The notes beneath the pieces are model-generated. The model was not told the DNA's origin. It searched no databases and saw only the letters and a program-made list of their open reading frames with translations. This document shows, one piece after another, positions 24,433 to 31,753 of a stretch of DNA of 32,697 nt. Source of the DNA: Ga0077536 sp943370145 (GTDB lineage Bacteria; Pseudomonadota; Gammaproteobacteria; Ga0077536); contig CALRPY020000050.1 of assembly GCA_943370145.1 (NCBI GenBank), forward strand, positions 1-32,697. Reading direction: 5' to 3'. Each line of letters opens with the position of its first letter. Position 1 is the first letter of the stretch. Both the position numbers and the translations under genes were made by a program.

Positions 24433-26001
24433 ATGACCCGACCAGCCAGTTCAACGACCCACGTGCCCGCGTCAGTGCGCCCGGAATGGGGGGATCTGAT
24501 CGCGGGTCTCAGCGTCGCGCTGGTCCTGATTCCGCAGTCGCTGGCCTATGCGGAGTTGGCGGGCATGCCGCCCGTCTACGGGCTCTACGCGTCGATCCTG
24601 CCGCCGATCCTGGCGGCCTTCTTCGCGTCTTCCCCCTACCTCCAGACCGGTCCGGTGGCGCTCACCAGCATGCTGACGCTCGCCGCGCTGGGCGGTCTCG
24701 CGCTGCCGTCCTCACCGGAATACATCGCGCTGGCGCCACTGCTCGCGCTGGTCGTGGGGCTGCTGCGGCTTGCGATCGGCCTTGCCGGCGCGGGCTTTGT
24801 CGCCTATCTGATGTCCCAGCCGGTGATGCTGGGGTTTTCGAGTGCGGCCGCGCTGCTGATTCTCGCATCGCAGTTGCCGCCGCTGCTGGGCCTGCCGGCG
24901 ACGCCGGGGCGCGAACTGGCGCGGGCGCTCGAAGTCATTGCGCGACCCGCTGCGTGGTCCCTCGCCGCGATCGCGTTCGGGTCGGGCACCTGTGCCGCAA
25001 TCTTCGGCGCACGTCGCATCCACGTGCTGTTTCCCGGGGTGCTCGTCGCCGTTGGTGTCGGTGTGCTGCTCAGTCACTACGGCGGCTATACGGGCCCGGT
25101 GGTCGGCGAGATCCCGACCGGCCTGCCCCCGCTGACGGTCAGCTTCGACCTGGGCGTGGCGAGCCAGTTGCTCGTGCCCGGTATCGTCATCGCGCTGGTC
25201 GGCTTCGCCGAGCCGGCGGCGATCGCGCGCGCACTGGCCACGCAGCACCGCCAGTCATGGAGCGCGAATCGCGAACTGGTGGGGCAGGGCGTCGCGAATG
25301 TCGCCTCCGCGCTGAGCAGCGCATTCCCGGTCGGCGGCTCGTTCTCGCGCACGATGGTCAATCACTCGGCGGGTGGACGCACCCGCTGGAGCGGGCTCGT
25401 CACCGGTCTCGCGGTGCTCGCGTTCATGCCTTTCGCGCCGACGCTCGCGCAGCTGCCGAAGGCGGTGCTGGCGGGCGTGATCATCGCCGCCGTGTTGAAA
25501 CTGGTGCAGCCGGGCGCGCTGTGGCAGCTGGTCAGCGTGTCGCGCGCGCAGGGGTTCGTCGGGGTCGCGACCTTCGTGCTGACCTTGTGGCTGGCCCCGC
25601 GCGTGGACCTCGCAGTCGGCGTCGGCGTCGCGCTCGGCGTCGCGGTCCACCTGTGGCGCGAACGGCGCATCCACATCTCGACCGATTACCAGCCGGCCTC
25701 CGGCGTCCTGCGCCTGGTGCCGGTCGGCGTGCTTTATTTCGGATCGGCGAACGTCGTCGACGAGGCGCTGCTCGGGGAACTCTCGAGACACCCCGAAGCG
25801 AAGTGCGTGGTGTTCGACCTGCGCCGCGTCGGGCGCATCGACTATACCGGCGGCATGGTGCTGCAACGGATCGCGCACGACGCCATCGCGGCCGGCCTCG
25901 ACGTGAAAATCATCCCCGGCCACCCACCGCAGGGCGACCGCCTGCTGCGGCGGGTCTTCGGTGAGAACTCGCCGCTGATCACGGACGCGGAGTCCCAGTG
26001 A
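24433..26001 (+). CDS. SulP/SLC26 family anion transporter with STAS domain
   Basis: The 522-residue protein has the SulP signature IPQSLAYAELAGMPPVYGLYASI (about 33-55), a membrane domain of 10-14 helices (about 20-410) with the inner motif FPVGGSFSRTMVNHSAGGRT, and a cytoplasmic STAS domain (about 430-515, with CVVFDLRRVGRIDYTGG). Family substrates include sulfate, bicarbonate and dicarboxylates. The ATG at 24433 lacks a clear Shine-Dalgarno; a TTG at 24421 is an alternative. Its divergent position next to a SoeABC-like sulfite oxidase suggests sulfate or sulfite movement, but bicarbonate supply for the ketone carboxylase is another thought (both inferred). Confidence 0.9.
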   Translation: MTRPASSTTHVPASVRPEWGDLIAGLSVALVLIPQSLAYAELAGMPPVYGLYASILPPILAAFFASSPYLQTGPVALTSMLTLAALGGLALPSSPEYIALAPLLALVVGLLRLAIGLAGAGFVAYLMSQPVMLGFSSAAALLILASQLPPLLGLPATPGRELARALEVIARPAAWSLAAIAFGSGTCAAIFGARRIHVLFPGVLVAVGVGVLLSHYGGYTGPVVGEIPTGLPPLTVSFDLGVASQLLVPGIVIALVGFAEPAAIARALATQHRQSWSANRELVGQGVANVASALSSAFPVGGSFSRTMVNHSAGGRTRWSGLVTGLAVLAFMPFAPTLAQLPKAVLAGVIIAAVLKLVQPGALWQLVSVSRAQGFVGVATFVLTLWLAPRVDLAVGVGVALGVAVHLWRERRIHISTDYQPASGVLRLVPVGVLYFGSANVVDEALLGELSRHPEAKCVVFDLRRVGRIDYTGGMVLQRIAHDAIAAGLDVKIIPGHPPQGDRLLRRVFGENSPLITDAESQ

Positions 26002-26008
26002 GAACGAC

Positions 26009-26054
26009 GAGCCTGGCGCGCCGGTGTCGACGCGGGCGGGGCCGGCGCAGGCTC
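26009..26054. terminator. Bulged hairpin between convergent sulP and adaptor genes
   Basis: GAGCCTG (26009-26015) pairs with CAGGCTC (26048-26054) and CGCCGG (26019-26024) with CCGGCG (26042-26047), leaving a 3-base bulge. It lies between two convergent stops and touches the last bases of the adaptor gene. No T-run follows on either strand, so a terminator role is uncertain. Confidence 0.3.
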
Positions 26055-27156
26055 AGGTCCTGGGCGCCGGCGGCTCCTTCGCGACGACCTCGAGTCCATC
26101 CTGCAGCAGATCGGTGGGATTGAGGATCACCGCCGCGCCGGGCGGAAGGCCGTGCAGCACCTCGACCTGCGTGCCGAGGTTGCGGCCGAGTTCAACGTGC
26201 AACAATTGCACCCGCTGCGCGGCGTCGACGGTCGCGACGTGCGCGCCCTTCGCATCGATGCGCACCGCATTCGTCGGCACCAGCACGGTGTCGCCCGCGA
26301 ACGGCAGCTCGAATCGGACCTGGGCGTAGAGTCCGGGCAACAGCGTGCCGTCGGGGTTCGGCAATTCGACCTCGGTCAGCAGCGTCCGGGTGGCCGGGTC
26401 GATTGCGCCGGCAGTACGCACGACCGTGCCGTCGAAACGCCGGCCGGGGTACTCGGCGACCAGCACCGTCGCCGGCAGTCCCTTCCGGATCGCGCGCAGG
26501 TTGGCCTGCGGCACGCCGACGCGGATGCGCAGGCGTTCAGTCTCGGCGACGCGATACATCTCGCCCTTGGCCCGGCCGCCCGCATCAATCAGCTGGCCGG
26601 TCTCGACCTCGCGTTTCGTGATCGTGCCCGCGAATGGCGCGACGACGCGCTTGAAACCCGACAGTTCGGTGAGCCGATTGACCTTCGCGTCCGCGGCGAG
26701 CAGATCGGCCTTGCGTGCAGCGAAGACAGCGCGCCGTTCGTCGACGTCGTGCTCGGCAACGGTCTTGCGCTCGACCAGCGCCTGCCAGCGCTCGTAGGTC
26801 GTGCGCGCGATGTCGAGGTTCGCGGCGGCCTGCTCGCGCTCGGCGCGAGCGGCGGCGAGCGCCTGGTCGATTTCGGGCGCGTCTATTTCGACGAGCAGCT
26901 CGCCGGCGCCGACCGTGTCCCCGATGTCCGCATGCCAGCGCGCGACATAGCCGCTGATGCGCGCATTGATCTGGGTTTCCTGCCACGCCTCGATCGTGCC
27001 GGGCAGCAGCAGCTCGGCGCTTGCCGGTGCGGCGGCGGCACGCGCAATGACGACGATGGGTTTCGCGACCGGCGGCGCGGGTTCGGCCGCGCCGGCAACG
27101 CCCTGCAGCGCCGATGCGGCGAGGACGAACGAGGTGAACAGGGCAGCTTTGATCAT
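26053..27156 (-). CDS. RND efflux periplasmic adaptor (membrane fusion protein)
   Basis: The 367-residue protein starts with a signal peptide (hydrophobic 3-20, likely cut after AGA near residue 23). It continues with the lipoyl-like barrel half GTIEAWQETQINARISGYVARWHADIGDTVGAGELLVEID, a short coiled-coil hairpin (about 85-150, rich in Ala, Arg and Glu), the second lipoyl half (APFAGTITKREVETGQLIDAGG) and beta-barrel plus membrane-proximal domains (TLLTEVELPNPDGTLLPGLYAQVRFEL). It links the inner-membrane pump to an outer-membrane channel, which is not encoded here. The ATG overlaps the pump stop (ATGA). No lipobox Cys is seen, so it is probably a soluble or non-acylated adaptor. Confidence 0.92.
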   Translation of the reverse strand: MIKAALFTSFVLAASALQGVAGAAEPAPPVAKPIVVIARAAAAPASAELLLPGTIEAWQETQINARISGYVARWHADIGDTVGAGELLVEIDAPEIDQALAAARAEREQAAANLDIARTTYERWQALVERKTVAEHDVDERRAVFAARKADLLAADAKVNRLTELSGFKRVVAPFAGTITKREVETGQLIDAGGRAKGEMYRVAETERLRIRVGVPQANLRAIRKGLPATVLVAEYPGRRFDGTVVRTAGAIDPATRTLLTEVELPNPDGTLLPGLYAQVRFELPFAGDTVLVPTNAVRIDAKGAHVATVDAAQRVQLLHVELGRNLGTQVEVLHGLPPGAAVILNPTDLLQDGLEVVAKEPPAPRT

Positions 27157-30100
27157 GGGAGTCCCGCAGGGGCCGCGCCGCGGCGCTCGCTTCGTTGATA
27201 GACCAGACTGTAGACGACGGGGACGAACAGCAGCGTCGCCAGCGTCGCCAGCGACAGGCCGCCGATGACGGCGAGCCCGAGCGGGGCGTTCTGCTCACCG
27301 CCTTCACCGAGACCCAGGGCCATCGGCACCATGCCCAGCGTCATGGCGGTCGCCGTGATGAAGACCGGCCGCAGGCGAGTGCTCGCGGCCGCGAGGGCCG
27401 CCTCGCGTGCGCTGCGCCCGGCCGCACGTTCCTGGTTCGCGAAGGACACGACGAGGATGCTGTTCGCGGTCGCGACGCCGACGGTCATGATGGCGCCCAT
27501 CAGGGCTGGCACGCTGAAGTGCGTTTCCGTCGCGTAGAGGATCCACACGATGCCCGAGAGCGCCGCCGGCAGCGCGGTCAGGATCACGAGCGGCGCGGTC
27601 CATGACTGGAAATTGACGACCAGCACGAGATACACCAGCAGTACCGCGAAGCCGAGGCCGCGCGCCATCGCACCGTAGGCGTCGTCCATGCTCGCCGCCT
27701 GCCCGCGCATCGCGACGCTGACCGCGGGCGGCAGCTTGCCGGCATAGGTGGCGAGCAAGGCGCGCACGTCGTCCGTCACGCCGCCGAGATCGCGGCCATC
27801 GACGCTCGCGTAGATATCGAAAACGGGCTTCGCGTCCGAGCGCGACAGCACGGCCGGCGAGCGGCGCTGCTCCACGCTGGCCACGTTCGACAGCAACTCG
27901 ACCCTGCCGTCGGCCCCGCGGGCGACCGGAATGTTCATGACCTCGTCCAGTTCGTCGACACGGTGCTGGGGCACCTGCACCGCGAGCGGCACCGGTCGAC
28001 CGGCCTTGGGGTCGACCCAGAAATTCGGGGTGACCTGGCCACTGCCGGACAGCGCGATCAGCACGTTGCCCGCGACCTCGCTTTGCGTGAGCCCGAGGTC
28101 GGCCGCGCGCACGCGATCGACGTTGACCCGCAGGTCCGGCGCGTCGATCACCTGGTGGATGCGTGCTTCGACGACGCCGGGGATGGCGCTTATCCGCTGC
28201 TCGAGTTCCTGCGCCAGCGCGTAGGCCTTCGGCGCGTCGAAGGCGACGACCTGCACGTCGATCGGCGCCGGAATCCCGAAATTCAGGATCTGGCTGATCA
28301 TGTCCCCCGGCTGGTAGTAGAAGCGGAGTTGCGGGAATCGGGCGGTCAGTCGCGTGCGCAGTTCGCGCATGTAGGCGAGGGTTGAACGTGTCCTGTCGGG
28401 GCTGAGGGCGACGAGGATTTCGCCGTCGTAGCCGCCGACGTTCGAGTTGTCGCCCCACGCGAGGTTGATCGCGTCGGGCAGGCCGATGTTGTCGATCATG
28501 ATCGTGCGCTCCCGGGCCGGGATCAGTTCGCGAATGACGCTGCCGACCTCGGTGAACAGGCGCTGCGTCTCCTCGAGCCGGGTGCCCGTCGGCGCCTTCA
28601 CGTGCAGGCGGAACTGCCCGGCATCGATGGTCGGGAAGAAGTCGCGACCGACCTGCGGCAGCAGCAGCACCGCGCTCGCGATGACCGCCGCGGCCGCGAG
28701 CAGGGCGAGCGGGCGCCAGCGCAGCAGCAGCGCCAGCGCGGCCTCGAACAGGCGCTGCGCGGCGCCGAAGGCGGACTCCACCGCGCTGAACAGCCACGCG
28801 AGCGGCTTGCGCCGCCCGCTGTCACGGGCCCGGATTTCGGCCGGCAGCAGGTATTTCACCATGACCGGCACGAGTGTCCGCGACAGCAGGTAGGACGCGC
28901 CGACCGCGAACACGACCGCCATCGCGAGCGGCACGAACAGGAACCTCGCCGCGCCTTCGAGGAACAGCACCGGCAGGAACACGATGCAGATCACGAGGGT
29001 CGCGACGAAGGCGGGCAGCGCGATTTCCTGCGAGCCGGTGAGGATCGCCTCGTCCAGGGGCAGTCCGTGCTCGATATGGCGGTGGATGTTCTCGATGGCG
29101 ACGATCGCATCGTCGACGAGCACGCCGATCGCGAGTGCGAGCCCTCCCAGCGTCATCACGTTCAGGGACTCGCCAAGCACGGTGAGCAGCCACAGGGAGA
29201 ACAGGATCGACAGCGGGATCGAGGTCGCGACGATCACCGTGCTGCGCCAGCTGCCGAGGAACAGCAGCACGAACACGGACACGAGGCAGGCCGCGACGGC
29301 GCCCTCGAGCACGACGCCGTCGATCGATGCCTGGACGAAGCGCGACTGGTCGAACAGGAAATCTATCGAAAGATCCGGTGGCGCGGCGGCCTTCAGCGCG
29401 GGCAGCCTGGCGCGGACCTCGCGGATGATGTCCAGGGTCGACGCGCTGCCGATCTTCAGGAAGGTCACGAGTACCGAATCCTGGGTGTCGCGGCGCACCA
29501 GGTTGGTCTGCACGCCGTAGCCGTCGCGGACGTTGGCGACGTCCCGCAGGCGAACGATGGTGCCGTTGGCCTCCTTGGTGAGGGGGATCTCGTTCAGCAG
29601 CGGCACGAGCTCGGGGTTGCTGTTCAGCGATACCAGGTAATCCGTCGTGCCGATCTTCGCGGTGCCCGCCGGCAGCGTCAGGTTCTGCGCGCTCACCGCG
29701 CGGCTGACGTCCAGTGGCGTCAGGCCGCGGGCGGTCAGCGCCTGGAGGTCGAGATCGACCTGGATCTGCCGCGGCGCGCCGCCAAAAGGCAGCGGCAGCC
29801 GCATGCCGGAGACGCCGATCAGCTGCTGGCGCGCGCGGAACGCGCCGAAATCATAGAGCTGCGACGCGGTCAGCGAAGGGCTCGACAGGGCCATCTGCAG
29901 GATGGGCACGCTGGACGCGTCGTAGCGCACGATGATGGGCGGCTGCATCCCGGGCGGCATGCGGCGCAGGATCGTCTGGCAGATTGCGGTGACCTGCGCG
30001 AGCGCGAGGTCGATGCTGGCCCGGGGCTGGAAGTAGACGCGGATGACGGAGATGCCGGCGAGCGTCTGCGACTCGATGCGCGCGATGTCCTCGACGCTGT

Positions 30101-30317
30101 TGGCGAGCGAGAACTCGGAATAGGCGGTGATGCGGCTCTGCATCTCGTCGGCGGGCAAGCCGATGTACTGCCAGACGACGGTGACGACCGGGGTGTCAAT
30201 CGAGGGAAAGATGTCCTTCGGCGTGTTGCGGATGGCGCTGACCCCCATGATGAGGATCAGCAGCGCCATGACCGCGAACGTGTACGGCCGGCGCAGCGCG
30301 AGTTCGACTATCCACAT
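27153..30317 (-). CDS. RND efflux transporter permease (AcrB/HAE superfamily)
   Basis: The 1054-residue inner-membrane pump has 12 predicted helices in the usual RND plan (helix 1 at about 13-30, helices 2-6 from about 335, helices 8-12 near the C-terminus) and two large periplasmic loops. The proton-relay pair Asp402-Asp403 lies in GVLVDDAIVAIENIHRHIEHG. The start MWIVELALRRPYTFAVMAL at 30317 is typical; the frame is open 29 codons upstream but those residues are unlike the family. It is translated before the adaptor (ATGA overlap), the reverse of the common adaptor-first order. Substrates may be drugs, solvents or aromatic acids; no regulator is adjacent. Confidence 0.92.
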   Translation of the reverse strand: MWIVELALRRPYTFAVMALLILIMGVSAIRNTPKDIFPSIDTPVVTVVWQYIGLPADEMQSRITAYSEFSLANSVEDIARIESQTLAGISVIRVYFQPRASIDLALAQVTAICQTILRRMPPGMQPPIIVRYDASSVPILQMALSSPSLTASQLYDFGAFRARQQLIGVSGMRLPLPFGGAPRQIQVDLDLQALTARGLTPLDVSRAVSAQNLTLPAGTAKIGTTDYLVSLNSNPELVPLLNEIPLTKEANGTIVRLRDVANVRDGYGVQTNLVRRDTQDSVLVTFLKIGSASTLDIIREVRARLPALKAAAPPDLSIDFLFDQSRFVQASIDGVVLEGAVAACLVSVFVLLFLGSWRSTVIVATSIPLSILFSLWLLTVLGESLNVMTLGGLALAIGVLVDDAIVAIENIHRHIEHGLPLDEAILTGSQEIALPAFVATLVICIVFLPVLFLEGAARFLFVPLAMAVVFAVGASYLLSRTLVPVMVKYLLPAEIRARDSGRRKPLAWLFSAVESAFGAAQRLFEAALALLLRWRPLALLAAAAVIASAVLLLPQVGRDFFPTIDAGQFRLHVKAPTGTRLEETQRLFTEVGSVIRELIPARERTIMIDNIGLPDAINLAWGDNSNVGGYDGEILVALSPDRTRSTLAYMRELRTRLTARFPQLRFYYQPGDMISQILNFGIPAPIDVQVVAFDAPKAYALAQELEQRISAIPGVVEARIHQVIDAPDLRVNVDRVRAADLGLTQSEVAGNVLIALSGSGQVTPNFWVDPKAGRPVPLAVQVPQHRVDELDEVMNIPVARGADGRVELLSNVASVEQRRSPAVLSRSDAKPVFDIYASVDGRDLGGVTDDVRALLATYAGKLPPAVSVAMRGQAASMDDAYGAMARGLGFAVLLVYLVLVVNFQSWTAPLVILTALPAALSGIVWILYATETHFSVPALMGAIMTVGVATANSILVVSFANQERAAGRSAREAALAAASTRLRPVFITATAMTLGMVPMALGLGEGGEQNAPLGLAVIGGLSLATLATLLFVPVVYSLVYQRSERRGAAPAGLP

Positions 30318-30429
30318 GCGAGGCAATGCTCCGACGCGGTCGGCGCCGCGGGTGGGTTGCTGTGAAAGTGCTTTACCGGCGCCCGGTGGTTCGGCGGCAG
30401 CCACCGCACATGCCGACCTCCGCGGGAAC

Positions 30430-30456
30430 AGGTGTCAGATTTGAAATCTGACACCT
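30430..30456. promoter_or_regulatory. 27-bp near-perfect palindrome upstream of RND operon
   Basis: Arms AGGTGTCAGATTT and AAATCTGACACCT are exact inverted repeats around a single central G. It sits 113 bp upstream of the pump ATG and 110 bp after the acyl-CoA dehydrogenase stop, both on the minus strand. No T-run follows, so it is not a normal terminator. An operator for the pump or one copy of a genomic palindromic repeat family are the main options. Confidence 0.6.
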
Positions 30457-30565
30457 TGCCTTCCGTCGGTGGCTATCGCCATGTCAAGCAAAGCCCGCCG
30501 GTGGGGCAGGAGGTCCGCATGCCGCTGCGCAGGGCCAGCGGCACGCGCCCCATCCGGCGCTGGGC

Positions 30566-31738
30566 TCAGTAGGACCGGGGCATGCCGAGGTTATGCTGGG
30601 CGATGAAGTTCAGGATCATTTCCTCGGACACCGGTGCGAAGCGGAACAGGCGCTGGTCGCGCCACAGGCGTTCGAGGTGGTACTCGCTCGCGTAGCCCAT
30701 GCCACCGAGCGTCTGCATCGCCTGGATCGTGGCCTTGTCGCAGGCCTGGGAGGCGATGAGCTTCGCCATGTTCGATTCCGCCCCGAAGGACTTACCCTCG
30801 TCGCACAGCACTGCCGCCTGGTAGTTCATCAGGCGCGCGCAGCCGATCTCGGCGAAGGCCTGCGCGAGCGGAAACTGGATCGCCTGGTAGGCGCTGATCG
30901 GCGTCTTGCCGAACACCCGGCGCTCGTTCGCGAACTCGACCGCGAGCCTGATCGCGAGGTCGACCGTGCCGCACAGGCCCGCCGTCGTCACGATGCGCTC
31001 GGTGTTGAGCACGTCGAGGAGTTGCGGCCAGCCGTCGTCGACGGTGCCGATGACGTCGGCCGGTTCGAGACGCACGTCGTCGAAGAACACGGTGCTGGAG
31101 TCGAGGGTATTGGTGCCCAGCTTGTCGATGCGGCCCAGGCTCACGCCCTTGCGGTCCGTGTTGATGAGGAAGAGCGAGATGCCCTCGGTCTTGCGCTTGA
31201 CCTCTTCGATCTTCTTCGTGCGGCAGACCACCAGCATGACGCCGGACGACAACGCGCCGGTGATCCAGTGCTTCTTGCCGTTCAGCACCCAGCCGTCGCC
31301 GTCGGGGCGCGCGAAACTCGTGATTTCCAGCGTGTTGGTGCCGGCGTCGGGTTCGGTCAGCGCCATGCAGCAGATGAGGTCGCCCGAAATCAGGGGCGGC
31401 AGGTATTTCTGCTTCATGTCATCGCTGCCGTAGCGGGCAATCGACACGCCGCCGAAGATCGGGTTCAGCATGAACAGCTGGCCGATGGTGCTGCCGCCGC
31501 CGCCCACCGCGAGGTTCTCGATCGCGATTGCCATCTCGAGCATGCCGAGGCCGCTGCCGCCCAGTTCCTCCGGCAGCGCCACGCCACCGATCCCGGCTTC
31601 ACAGGTCGCTTTCCAGAATTCGTGCGGGAAGGCCTTGCGCTTGTCGTGGTCGCGCCAGTAGTCGAGGCCGAAACGCTCGCCGACCTTGCGGGCCGTGTCG
31701 GCGATCATTTTCTGCTCGTCGGTCAATTGGAAATCCAT
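30566..31738 (-). CDS. Acyl-CoA dehydrogenase family protein
   Basis: The 390-residue FAD enzyme has N-terminal helical, middle beta and C-terminal helical domains. Visible blocks are ALTEPDAGTNTLEI and GWVLNGKKHWITGA (FAD/substrate barrel), FANERRVFGKTPISAYQAIQ and QTLGGMGYASEYHLERLWRDQR. The usual MCAD-type catalytic Glu position (IYEGT) reads FAPVS, without Glu there. A Glu sits instead in LNTERIVTTAG, where isovaleryl-CoA dehydrogenase has its base. It removes two hydrogens from an acyl-CoA alpha-beta bond. GGGAG six bases before the ATG supports the start. It lies 15 bases after the E2 stop, so the two are one operon, perhaps branched-chain acyl-CoA oxidation (inference). Confidence 0.9.
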   Translation of the reverse strand: MDFQLTDEQKMIADTARKVGERFGLDYWRDHDKRKAFPHEFWKATCEAGIGGVALPEELGGSGLGMLEMAIAIENLAVGGGGSTIGQLFMLNPIFGGVSIARYGSDDMKQKYLPPLISGDLICCMALTEPDAGTNTLEITSFARPDGDGWVLNGKKHWITGALSSGVMLVVCRTKKIEEVKRKTEGISLFLINTDRKGVSLGRIDKLGTNTLDSSTVFFDDVRLEPADVIGTVDDGWPQLLDVLNTERIVTTAGLCGTVDLAIRLAVEFANERRVFGKTPISAYQAIQFPLAQAFAEIGCARLMNYQAAVLCDEGKSFGAESNMAKLIASQACDKATIQAMQTLGGMGYASEYHLERLWRDQRLFRFAPVSEEMILNFIAQHNLGMPRSY

Positions 31739-31753
31739 TGCATTCTCCCAGGT

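Noticed and set aside
28602..30365. 587-codon open frame antisense to the RND pump
   Set aside because: Low-complexity Arg/His/Asp/Gln product typical of reverse-strand shadows of membrane genes.
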